This document shows, piece after piece, positions 9,895-16,977 of a stretch of 64,000 nucleotides of DNA. The stretch is from Acinetobacter calcoaceticus ANC 3811 (GTDB lineage Bacteria; Pseudomonadota; Gammaproteobacteria; Pseudomonadales; Moraxellaceae). The stretch covers positions 1,026,240-1,090,239 of the forward strand of contig NZ_KB976986.1 in NCBI RefSeq assembly GCF_000399665.1. Reading direction: 5' to 3'. The position numbers were made by a program, and so were the translations under genes. The first letter of the stretch is position 1. Each line of letters begins with the position of its first letter. Under the pieces are notes generated by a model that saw only the letters and a program-made list of their open reading frames with translations, ran no database searches and had not been told where the DNA came from.

Positions 9895-9963
9895 TTTCTA
9901 GTTGAAGCTTGTTCCAATCTCTTAAATCAGCGCAAATGAAAAAAGAGTGTCTTCAACTAGAAA
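9895..9963. repeat. Perfect 13-bp inverted repeat downstream of adeC
   Basis: TTTCTAGTTGAAG (9895-9907) is exactly matched in inverse by CTTCAACTAGAAA (9951-9963), with a 43-bp spacer. It begins 15 bp after the adeC stop. It could fold into a long-loop hairpin at the 3' end of the operon transcript. No T-run follows, so it is not a standard intrinsic terminator. Confidence 0.6.
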
Positions 9964-10099
9964 ACTTAAAAAAACAAAATGATTATTCAATTTTACTTAA
10001 GACTTTCCTTAATTATGTAATTAAATGAAAAACAATAATTAATTAAATAATTTCTAGCCAATTTCACATTGACACCTTAATTTTTGAAGATTACCATTT

Positions 10100-10345
10100 G
10101 CCTGCTGGCCACATTGCCAGTCGGTCGTCGCAGACCGCATAATAACTCCCGCATCAGAGCCATTCCTTCTGAGGAACAGCCTTGTGTGGTGAACTACTCG
10201 TTCCCTCCCGTAGCGGTAGGACGGGAGAGGGACACCTTCGGGTGTGCTAGTTTGAGTTATTACTAGTCTGCGAACCCTCTTCCGTTCTGCCACCATATTT
10301 AAAATGTCTGGCAGAACTCCCTATAGAAGGAGTTGGCTTTGCACA
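10100..10345 (+). ncRNA. Strongly structured non-coding RNA candidate (possibly C4-like)
   Basis: This is a GC-richer block in an AT-rich spacer between adeC and the broken tetR. Nested perfect pairings are visible. CTGGC/GCCAG closes a hairpin (10105-10120). A long-range stem joins CGCAGAC (10129-10135) to GTCTGCG (10266-10272) and continues inward as TAATAACTC (10140-10148) with GAGTTATTA (10254-10262). Inside lie CTCCCG/CGGGAG (10205-10227) and ACACC-UUCG-GGUGU (10232-10245), a UUCG tetraloop that fixes the strand as plus. Then come GTTCTGCCA/TGGCAGAAC (10284-10317) and AACTCC/GGAGTT (10315-10334). No convincing protein is encoded. The UUCG hairpin recalls phage C4 antisense RNAs, of which a family has been reported in Acinetobacter, but I cannot confirm family membership. 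Confidence 0.6.
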
Positions 10346-10576
10346 TTCATTATTTCTTGGCAGTCCTTGCCAAAAGCTATAACGACACAACTTAAAAATT
10401 TAAATTAGCTTGATCACCCAAAGGTTTTCAGGCTTTAAGTCATTACGGCTCAAAAAACTTGCATCAACAATAAAACTTGAGATGTGCCAAGCACAGTCTT
10501 ACGGCTTTGCTATGCCTTTTTTTCTCCCAGAAAAGTATCTCTTTTAGAAACAACAAGAATTTATAATGGTAAAACT

Positions 10577-11131
10577 ATGTCAAATTTAGAAATCTCTTCC
10601 AAAAAATTACAGGTTATTCGTACGGCGATACGCTTATTTACCAGCCATGGTTTTCACACAGCGGGAATAGACCTGATTGTGAAAGACTCTGAAATAACCA
10701 AAACCACTTTTTATAACTACTTTCAATCAAAAGAGCGCCTGATTGAAATGTGTATCGCCTTTCAAAAGAGAGTCCTTAAAGAAGAAGTACTGTCAATTAT
10801 TTACTCAAACCGTTACTACACTTCAAGCGACAAACTCAAAGAAATTGTGCGCTTACATGTCTGTACTAATAGCCTGTATCACTTATTACTCAAAGCCATA
10901 TTTGAAATTAAACTCATTTATTCGCAAGGTTATCGCATGGCGATTGAATATTGAAAATGGTTACTTCATGAGATTTTTGATCTGGTTTTTAGTCTAGAAA
11001 TTTGTGCAATAAAACCCGATGCCAACATGGTGTTAAACCTAATGGATGGCTTAATGATGCAGTTTCTAAGTTCCAATAGTTTGCAAGAAAGAGATGTCAT
11101 GCTAGAGCTGTTTTTTAAAACAAACATTTGA
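10577..11131 (+). pseudogene. TetR-family regulator interrupted by an in-frame TGA
   Basis: From ATG 10577 the frame encodes a TetR N-terminal HTH (AIRLFTSHGFHTAGIDLIV..TTFYNYFQSKERLI) and part of the ligand domain. It then meets TGA at 10952-10954. The same frame continues past the stop for another 58 codons with protein-like sequence (KWLLHEIFDLVFSLE...) to TGA at 11129-11131. The expected full length of about 184 aa is normal for TetR regulators. CGA to TGA (Arg to stop) would explain it by one transition. The protein is thus probably truncated at 125 residues and unable to dimerise. It precedes an MFS gene by 189 bp. Confidence 0.75.
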
Positions 11132-11320
11132 ATATAAAAGAATATTTTAAAAATATGGTGTGATGAGTAGACCATACGTGCTATGCGATAAATCAAAAAA
11201 TAATCTTTTGACTTTGTGGGGATAATATTGTTATTTTGTTTTACGTTATTCGTAAATTAATTATGAGTGGCGTAATTAAAATGAGAATAATTGAAAGCGC
11301 AACATGGAGAAAGGATGACC

Positions 11321-12625
11321 ATGAAAGAAGTTGCATTAAGTGATTTGATCAATCAGCAGAAAGTTGGGCGTTATCAGAAATTTATTTTGTTCACCTGTTT
11401 ATTGCTGATGATTATGGATGGATATGACATTCAATCTATGGCTTACGCAGCCCCAATGATTATTGAAGAATGGGGCGTTCATAAAACCATGTTAGGCGTG
11501 GTGTTTAGCGCCAGCTTATTTGGTTTGTTTGTTGGATCATTTTTATTAAGTTCACTTTCCGATCGTTTTGGCCGCCGCCCAATCCTACTGATCTCAACCT
11601 TTATGTTCTCCATATTGATGCTGGTCACACCACATGTCGGCAATATTGAGCAATTGACGGCAATCCGCTTTGTTACAGGAATTTTTTTAGGAGGTATCAT
11701 GCCAAATGTCATGGCTTATAGCTCCGAAATTGTTCCATATAAATCTCGTATTTTCACCATGATGGTCATTTCTTGTGGTTATACGGTCGGGGCAATGTTG
11801 GGAGGAGGCATATCCGCCTTATTAGTTCCTTGGGGAGGATGGCAGGCGATTTTCTATTTTGGTGGTATTGTTCCTTTAATTATTTTCTTTATCACGTTCT
11901 TTAAGCTGCCAGAGTCTTTATACTTTTTAAGTGAAAATAGCAAAAATACGCCCAAAATTTTATTTTGGTTAAAGAAATTTTATCCTGCATTAACCTTCAA
12001 TTCAGAGATAAAAATCATCAATACTAATGAACTTCAGGTAAAGAAGTCACCGCTTGAGTTATTTAAAAATAAGCGTGCGTTTTTTACCTATTCCATCTGG
12101 ATAATCAGTATTTTAAATATGATCAGTCTCTATTTTCTGGCGAACTGGCTACCGACTTTGTCTAAAGAGTCTGGGCTGTCATTAAATCAGGCATTGATGA
12201 TCGGCTCTACTCTACAATTAGGCGGTACGATTGGTAGTATCGTGATGGGCCTTAAAATCGATAAGACTGGATTTTATAAAGTATTAATTCCTGTTTTTTT
12301 AGTTGCAGTGATTAGTGTTGCTTTAATTGGCTATGCTGTTAGCCATATCGTTTTATTATTTGTCATCATTTTTATTGCTGGCTTTGCAATTGTTGGTGGG
12401 CAACCTGCCATTAATGCGCTGTCTGCGAGTTATTACCCAGTTTCACTTCGTACCACTGGGGTGGGCTGGAGTATTGGGATTGCCCGTTTGGGTTCGGTCA
12501 TTGGTCCGTTATTTGGTGGTTATCTTTCTCAATTTTTGGTCATTACCCATTTATTTGTGATTGCTGCAATCCCTTCGTTGTTCGTTATTATCATGCTGAT
12601 GATTCAGGCTAAGTATCGGTCATAA
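11321..12625 (+). CDS. MFS transporter, aromatic acid:H+ symporter (AAHS) type
   Basis: The 434-aa protein has 12 predicted membrane helices. The start at ATG 11321 follows GGAGAAAGG; an upstream TTG at 11291 is unlikely. It carries the MFS motif A between helices 2 and 3 (SSLSDRFGRRP) and, in helix 1, the D-G-Y-D-I sequence common in AAHS transporters such as PcaK and BenK. Those take up benzoate, 4-hydroxybenzoate or related acids; the substrate here is unknown. No aromatic catabolic genes are adjacent. The broken tetR upstream was probably its local regulator, so expression may now be unregulated. Confidence 0.8.
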   Translation: MKEVALSDLINQQKVGRYQKFILFTCLLLMIMDGYDIQSMAYAAPMIIEEWGVHKTMLGVVFSASLFGLFVGSFLLSSLSDRFGRRPILLISTFMFSILMLVTPHVGNIEQLTAIRFVTGIFLGGIMPNVMAYSSEIVPYKSRIFTMMVISCGYTVGAMLGGGISALLVPWGGWQAIFYFGGIVPLIIFFITFFKLPESLYFLSENSKNTPKILFWLKKFYPALTFNSEIKIINTNELQVKKSPLELFKNKRAFFTYSIWIISILNMISLYFLANWLPTLSKESGLSLNQALMIGSTLQLGGTIGSIVMGLKIDKTGFYKVLIPVFLVAVISVALIGYAVSHIVLLFVIIFIAGFAIVGGQPAINALSASYYPVSLRTTGVGWSIGIARLGSVIGPLFGGYLSQFLVITHLFVIAAIPSLFVIIMLMIQAKYRS

Positions 12626-12951
12626 CGCTATTTATAAGTGAATGAGCGGGAGAATTTGCTTGAGCATTTCTTACTGCTATTGGTGGTGTGAGAGTCTAGA
12701 GGACTCTCAAATCTAAAAACTTGATGTGCCAAGCTAGTCGATCAGATTGTTACATCTCTAGATATTTTTTCAAATAGTGGCGTGATCAATAATCTAATCT
12801 GCTTGGCTAATGATGTCTAGATTATGTTCAATAACGATTTACTTAGAGTACTAAAATAATAACTTATAAAATATTTGGTTTATGAACTTAGCTATGAATA
12901 CATATTTTTCTACTAAAAAGGTCTTAAGAATAGACTAAATTTGTCTAGAAA
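12626..12951. other. Intergenic region without recognisable gene
   Basis: This stretch follows the MFS gene and holds no coding frame I trust. It contains imperfect inverted sequences (CCAAGC...AGATT near 12729-12750 against AATCT...GCTTGG near 12793-12808) that could form a weak hairpin. It also has a match to a phrase found before the broken tetR (see findings). Confidence 0.5.
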
Positions 12952-12971
12952 AGTGGTGGCAGCCCACCACT
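12952..12971 (-). terminator. Intrinsic terminator of the VF530-like gene
   Basis: AGTGGTGG and CCACCACT form a perfect 8-bp stem with a CAGC loop. On the minus strand it is followed by TTTTCT, giving a terminator 33 bp past the stop at 13004. Confidence 0.8.
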
Positions 12972-13003
12972 AATTAAAATGCTGAGGCTAGATTTTTTGA
13001 TAG

Positions 13004-13240
13004 CTACGATTTCTGTTTGGCTTTTTGCCGTAAGACATACAAATATAAGCTTTCTACTTTTTCACGTGCCCATGGTGTGGTACGTAAGAATCGCAATGAT
13101 GATTTAACACTTGGATCTATGGAAAAGCATCTAATTTCAATTTTACGATTTAAGCCTTCAAATCCACCGTAGTAATCCAATAATTCATCCAAAATGTCAG
13201 CAAGTTTTTTGCCGTGTAAAGGGTCATTGGAGGCATTCAT
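13004..13240 (-). CDS. VF530 (DUF2132) family small DNA-binding-like protein
   Basis: The 78-aa product has the hallmark sequence of the VF530 family. That is N-D-P-L-H-G-K-K-L near the N-terminus, then LLDYYGGFEGL, R-C-F-S-I-D-P-S-V-K-S-S-L-R-F-L and T-P-W-A-R-E-K-V-E. The family is small, all-helical and thought from structure to bind DNA; its cellular role is not established. It has its own terminator and lies about 530 bp from the dif site. Neighbours give no functional hint. Confidence 0.85.
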   Translation of the reverse strand: MNASNDPLHGKKLADILDELLDYYGGFEGLNRKIEIRCFSIDPSVKSSLRFLRTTPWAREKVESLYLYVLRQKAKQKS

Positions 13241-13667
13241 AATAGATCAACAATATTTTGGGAGTCCATTATTATAACCTGAGCTAGTTGGAATCCAAAG
13301 AATAGCTGTACACACGTACTATATCAGTTTTTCTAAGCCTGTAAAGGGTGTTTTGAAAATTTAATTATAAATTTCAATAAGATATAAAATATTCTGCGTA
13401 TTGCAATTTAGCCTAAGCAAATTAATAACTTTAGTAGCCAGAAGGTGATTTAGCAAAAGAAATCTTTATGGCAGCCAGTAAAATTGGTAAATAGCTTAAG
13501 CATTCTAGCTAGGGAAAACATAAAGGTGTAATGACATTTTTAAAAGCTGCCTAGAGAATTATTCTGGCTAAGATTAGAAATAGGGTTAGCCAATTTAAGT
13601 CGTTAAGCGCGCTAAGGGCTAGTAAGTTGCTTGAGCAACAGATACCACGCTGCGAATTTACTGTATT

Positions 13668-13727
13668 AAAGAATCAACGGCGTAGCAGCAACGTAGAAAA
13701 GAATCAACGGCGTAGCAGCAACGTAGA
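13668..13727. repeat. Exact 30-bp tandem duplication
   Basis: Two identical, directly adjacent 30-bp copies at 13668-13697 and 13698-13727, each starting AAAGAATCAACGG and ending CAACGTAGA. They lie 40 bp from dif. Two copies without spacers do not make a CRISPR array. Confidence 0.9.
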
Positions 13728-13767
13728 GTAGCCAGAGCTTTATACATGGTAGGTTTTTACATATCTT

Positions 13768-13795
13768 ATTTAACATAATATACATTATACGAAGT
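13768..13795 (-). other. dif: dif site, XerC/XerD chromosome dimer resolution site
   Basis: On the minus strand the site reads XerC arm ACTTCGTATAA, 6-bp spacer TGTATA, XerD arm TTATGTTAAAT. The spacer and XerD arm equal the E. coli dif sequence as I remember it, and the XerC arm is the Acinetobacter form. XerC/XerD recombine here to resolve chromosome dimers at FtsK-dependent segregation, so the site should mark the replication terminus. The same sequence is used by integrating filamentous phages and pdif modules. Confidence 0.92.
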
Positions 13796-13821
13796 GTTAT
13801 ATTAGTAAGACTTTGATACTA

Positions 13822-14145
13822 TTAAGCTTTTAGCTCTGGTGCTTTCTTTTCTTCTAGCTGTAACGCCTTACCATCACCACTAGTACGATAAAAAATATTG
13901 CTGTCGATTGATGACAACGTCACTGGAATAAAGATTTCTTTATGCAGATAACATTTATAAAACTCAACTAAATGATGATGTTGCTCATCAAGTTTTACTG
14001 CCTGTGAACAGGAAATAATTTCCTCAAGTCCAAGGTCAAATTTCTGTGCCTCTAGAATTAGACGAATATCCATTGTGCCTTTGTTCCCACCACGTGCATC
14101 TACCTTGAGTAATTTGCCTTTAATGAAAGACGTTATCTTTGAATA
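13822..14145 (-). pseudogene. 5'-truncated coding remnant next to dif
   Basis: An ATG at 14073 would give an 83-aa protein, but the frame stays open and protein-like for 24 more codons upstream (including L-K-V-D-A-R-G-G-N-K-G) up to a TAG at 14146-14148, with no ATG. This suggests a gene that lost its 5' end. Its 3' end lies 26 bp from the XerC arm of dif. The small acidic product with a beta-rich C-terminal half (KEIFIPVTLSS) could come from a dif-integrating filamentous phage, for example a small ssDNA-binding protein. That assignment is weak. A genuine 83-aa protein remains possible. Confidence 0.4.
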
Positions 14146-14148
14146 CTA

Positions 14149-14779
14149 CTTACTAGCCTTTTCTCTAGCTTATATTTCAACTCAATATAGTAGTTTGATT
14201 TTGAAAAATCGTCTGTATTTATATTCCAAGAAGAATTTCAAAAAAAGTCTCAAAAATTAAAATCGCAAACCATGTCTCAATATTTTAAAATACTGTGATT
14301 GGTTTTAATTTATTTATTGTGCATTAATTATATTTGATAAATAAATGTGATTCATTTTTATTGTGAAAATAAAATGTAAAATTAATCACATTTTAAATAA
14401 AATTGGTATCTTTATTCTCTGTAATTATTTTGAAATATTGGTACTAAAATCATAGAAAATAAATTACATATTTATTAAATATTTAACTGTATATTATTTG
14501 ATCTTTTAAATTTTATTATATTTTGCATTACAGATTAACCTTTAAATTTAAATAAATATCAATAACTTAATTTAATTTTAATGGTTTTATAGGCATTGTG
14601 ATTATTATATTAAATTATAATATTTTAAGAGTTTTAACTATTAGGTTATTTAAATTGATTAATGTGATTTACATCACGCGGAAATTAATAATTTTTATTG
14701 GTTTAAACTTAATGATTGTTTTTGAATTAAAAATAATGTATCAAATATATATAAACTATTTTATAAATAGGTATATAAA
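14149..14779. other. Extremely AT-rich spacer before the mini-pilin gene
   Basis: Long runs of A and T dominate, with only scattered G/C. Short open frames here have no ribosome sites and low-complexity products (for example 14598-14783), so I do not call them. Such composition fits an H-NS-type silenced region upstream of fimbrial genes. The promoter of the 14780 gene must lie near its right end. Confidence 0.55.
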
Positions 14780-15070
14780 ATGAAAAATAATATTTTTAAA
14801 CTTCTTGTTTTGATGGTCATTTCCACTTCCCCACTATTTTGTTATGCAAATAACACAATAGTGCTAAGAGGAAATATTGTTGAAGATACATGTTCAACAG
14901 AACATAGCGAGATTGAATGTGTTGAGGTAAATAATTTAAATATTAAACTTGATAGTGAATATTTAAACAAAAATAGTCTTTCTAACTTAGCTCAACATAC
15001 TGAGAAAATGGACACTAGTATTGAAAATATAGGTTCTAACCGTAAAGTTGTGGTTATTAACTATCATTAA
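14780..15070 (+). CDS. Secreted mini-pilin-like protein
   Basis: This 96-aa protein has a Sec signal peptide (cleavage after CYA, about residue 23). The mature N-terminus, T-I-V-L-R-G-N-I-V-E-D-T-C, resembles the start of type 1 pilins (compare T-I-T-I-N-G-L-V-T-D-K-T-C in the 15565 gene). It ends in a pilin-like strand with penultimate aromatic (VVVINYH). The middle of a normal 150-residue pilin domain is missing, leaving about 73 mature residues with two Cys. It has its own terminator and lies ahead of the fimbrial operon. It may be an accessory or terminating subunit, or a decayed pilin; no frameshift is visible. Confidence 0.6.
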   Translation: MKNNIFKLLVLMVISTSPLFCYANNTIVLRGNIVEDTCSTEHSEIECVEVNNLNIKLDSEYLNKNSLSNLAQHTEKMDTSIENIGSNRKVVVINYH

Positions 15071-15564
15071 CTTAATTTAGGCACAGCATATGAGGCTGTT
15101 CCTACAATAAGCATGATTAAAGAGTGATTTGTCGAACTCATCGCACTTTTTGATGAGTTAAAGGATGAGTCACTCTTTTTTTATAAAAAATGACTATTTG
15201 TAGGTTTTCTCTATATACATGTACATAATTTATTCTATATAATTGTATTCAAAGAATTTAAGCTTATTTCTCACATAAATTGTTTAATTCTTTTCTATTT
15301 ACATCGTGTTCTTATGTAACTTGCTTATTTCTGCGGTTCCGCATTTTGAAAAATAAAAAAACTTTTATAAACAGCTATATAGCCTGTAAAAGGCAGTCTT
15401 GAAGCATTTATTTCAAGTGTGATTTAATTTTTATTATGAAAAAATAATGTGATCTAGTTTGCATTTTGTTTAAGAAGTGTTAAGATCGCCGCATTACTTT
15501 TCAAGACGTCAAACACTGGAAAAGTAAGAAAATAAACTTTTATCCAGACTTTTGAGAAAACACT
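15071..15564. other. Spacer with terminator and fimbrial promoter region
   Basis: It holds the two-tier terminator at 15119-15182, then about 380 bp of AT-rich sequence without a gene. A long 5' leader or regulatory region for the major pilin gene is likely. A GACGTC motif within TCAAGACGTCAAACACTGGAAAA lies close to the start. No invertible-promoter repeats were seen. Confidence 0.5.
15119..15182 (+). terminator. Two-tier intrinsic terminator after the mini-pilin gene
   Basis: Outer stem AAAGAGTGA (15119-15127) pairs with TCACTCTTT (15170-15178) and runs into T's. Inside it a second perfect stem, AACTCATC (15135-15142) with GATGAGTT (15152-15159), forms. This isolates the 14780 gene from the fimbrial operon. 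Confidence 0.8.
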
Positions 15565-16098
15565 ATGAAAAAACTTGCTTTGATTGCTGCTCTTTCGGTT
15601 GTAGGAATTGCGAATGCTCAAGCTGCTGATGGTACAATTACAATTAATGGTTTAGTTACTGACAAAACTTGTGACATCGTTACTCCAGCTGGTAAAGACT
15701 TCACAGTTACTCTTCCAACTGTTTCTAAGCAAACTTTAGCTGTTGCTGGGGATGTTGCTGGTCGTACTCCTTTCCAAATTAAATTAGCTAACTGTTCTGA
15801 AGGTAAAGTAGCTACTTACTTCGAACCAGGTGCTAATGTTGACTTTAATACTGGTCGTTTACTTAACAAAGACGCTACTGGTGCTAAAAACGTTAACGTT
15901 CAACTTTTAGGTAGCAACAACAACTTCATCCCAGTTCTTGCTGCTGGTGCAAATGGTGCTCAATCTAACTCTCAATGGGTTGACGTAGCTGCAGCTGGTA
16001 GCGCAGACCTTAACTACTATGCTGAATACTATGCAACTGGCGCTTCTACTGCTGGTAAAGTAAACACTTCTGTTCAATACACAATTATTTATCAATAA
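15565..16098 (+). CDS. Major type 1 fimbrial subunit (FimA-like pilin)
   Basis: The 177-aa pilin has a signal peptide cleaved after A-Q-A (about residue 20) and two Cys (D-K-T-C and A-N-C) forming the usual disulfide. The C-terminal beta strand has the penultimate Tyr (V-Q-Y-T-I-I-Y-Q) used for chaperone recognition. The mature chain is Ala/Gly/Thr/Asn rich with few basic residues, as expected for an abundant shaft subunit. Codons are strikingly uniform (GCT, GGT, ACT), suggesting high expression. A hairpin directly after the stop probably limits transcription of the downstream chaperone and usher. Confidence 0.9.
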   Translation: MKKLALIAALSVVGIANAQAADGTITINGLVTDKTCDIVTPAGKDFTVTLPTVSKQTLAVAGDVAGRTPFQIKLANCSEGKVATYFEPGANVDFNTGRLLNKDATGAKNVNVQLLGSNNNFIPVLAAGANGAQSNSQWVDVAAAGSADLNYYAEYYATGASTAGKVNTSVQYTIIYQ

Positions 16099-16107
16099 TT
16101 GATGGAT

Positions 16108-16144
16108 GAGAGGGTTTCTATGTAAACATAGGAGCCCTCTTTTT
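16108..16144 (+). terminator. Attenuating terminator between pilin and chaperone genes
   Basis: GAGGG..TTTCTATG pairs with CATAGGA..CCCTC around a TAAA loop and is followed by T6. The chaperone gene starts only about 40 bp later. The hairpin probably acts as a partial terminator setting pilin well above chaperone and usher expression. Confidence 0.75.
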
Positions 16145-16184
16145 GTGGCGCTTTCCCGAATCTTTCTTGGTTGAGAATTCTGAA

Positions 16185-16919
16185 ATGAAATTGAACAGTT
16201 ATAATTTTTTGTTAGGTTTGGCATTTGCTTCAGCAGTTGTTGCACCTGCTACTCAAGCAGAAATTGTAATTCATGGCACTCGTGTGATTTATCCCTCGGA
16301 TGCTCGCGAAGTTACACTACAGGTTAGTAATAACGGTTCAAAACCAGCACTCGTCCAAGCATGGCTTGATGAAGGCGACACAAAAAGTACTCCGGATCAG
16401 TCTAAAGTACCTTTTATGATTGCTCCTCCTATTTCTCGTGTTGAAGCTACAAAAAGTCAGACCCTTCGTATTACTGCTTTACCAACTGCTTCTCAGCTAA
16501 ATCAAAAGCAAGAAACAGTTTTGTGGTTAAATGTTTTGGATATTCCTCCACGACCAACTTCAAAAACTGAAAATACGACGCCTGATAACTTTCTGCAATT
16601 AGCAATTCGCTCACGTATTAAATTCTTCTATCGTCCAGCTTCGATTAAAGAGGACGTGAATTTAGCAGCTGATAAGCTTCAATGGGTTAAATCTGGTCAA
16701 AATTTAACGGTAAAAAATCCAACTCCTTTTCATATCACGATGACCTCTGTTTACCAAAAGGCAGGTGATAAAAAAGTTGATTTATTACCTCAAGGGTTAA
16801 TGATTAAACCTTTTTCTGAAGAGTCTGTTCAGCTTAAGAACGGCAATCTTCAAGATATGAGTTTTATGAATGTCAATGACTATGGTGGTCGAGTCGAACA
16901 CCAAATAAAACTTCAGTAA
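16185..16919 (+). CDS. Periplasmic fimbrial chaperone (PapD/FimC family)
   Basis: The 244-aa chaperone starts at ATG 16185 after a weak site; a TTG at 16143 lies in the terminator and is rejected. It has a signal peptide ending T-Q-A (about residue 25) and two immunoglobulin-like domains. Family marks include G-T-R-V-I-Y-P, the subunit-binding Arg (TRVIYP, RVEATKSQTLRI) and K-F-F-Y-R-P. It caps pilins by donor-strand complementation and delivers them to the usher encoded next. Confidence 0.9.
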   Translation: MKLNSYNFLLGLAFASAVVAPATQAEIVIHGTRVIYPSDAREVTLQVSNNGSKPALVQAWLDEGDTKSTPDQSKVPFMIAPPISRVEATKSQTLRITALPTASQLNQKQETVLWLNVLDIPPRPTSKTENTTPDNFLQLAIRSRIKFFYRPASIKEDVNLAADKLQWVKSGQNLTVKNPTPFHITMTSVYQKAGDKKVDLLPQGLMIKPFSEESVQLKNGNLQDMSFMNVNDYGGRVEHQIKLQ

Positions 16920-16977
16920 TCAGATTTATCTTTTTAATAAATTTAAGCACCTATTATGTGAGTAGGCGGACTTAGCT

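Larger units (their letters stand above)
13241..13821. other. Gene-poor stretch around the dif site
   Basis: No credible gene is present. It holds a short hairpin GTTGC/GCAAC near 13626-13639, a palindrome AGCGCGCT near 13606, an exact 30-bp tandem duplication (13668-13727) and the dif site (13768-13795). Base composition is AT-rich, with several stops in all frames. Confidence 0.6.

Noticed and set aside
9895..9963. 13-bp inverted repeat as insertion sequence or MITE ends
   Set aside because: No target-site duplication or transposase is seen and the element would be only 69 bp.
10266..10295. CCACCA near 10289-10295 resembling a tRNA 3' end
   Set aside because: No T-arm GTTCGAATCC consensus or cloverleaf can be formed; the bases belong to the GTTCTGCCA hairpin.
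10084..10296. Open frames on both strands (60 and 80 aa) in the structured region
   Set aside because: They overlap in opposite directions, have no ribosome sites and are explained by GC-rich RNA stems.
10743..10997. An alternative frame over the tetR region suggesting a frameshift
   Set aside because: The TetR-like sequence continues in the original frame after the TGA, so a nonsense change, not a frameshift, explains it.
13668..13727. CRISPR-like repeat
   Set aside because: Only two copies with no spacers and no cas genes in the window.
13822..14145. Second dif copy flanking the truncated frame
   Set aside because: I searched 13.8-14.8 kb for XerC/XerD arms and found none, so an intact integrated element is not present.
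14075..14260. 61-aa ORF on the plus strand
   Set aside because: It overlaps the truncated frame, has no ribosome site and a low-complexity Lys/Leu/Tyr product.
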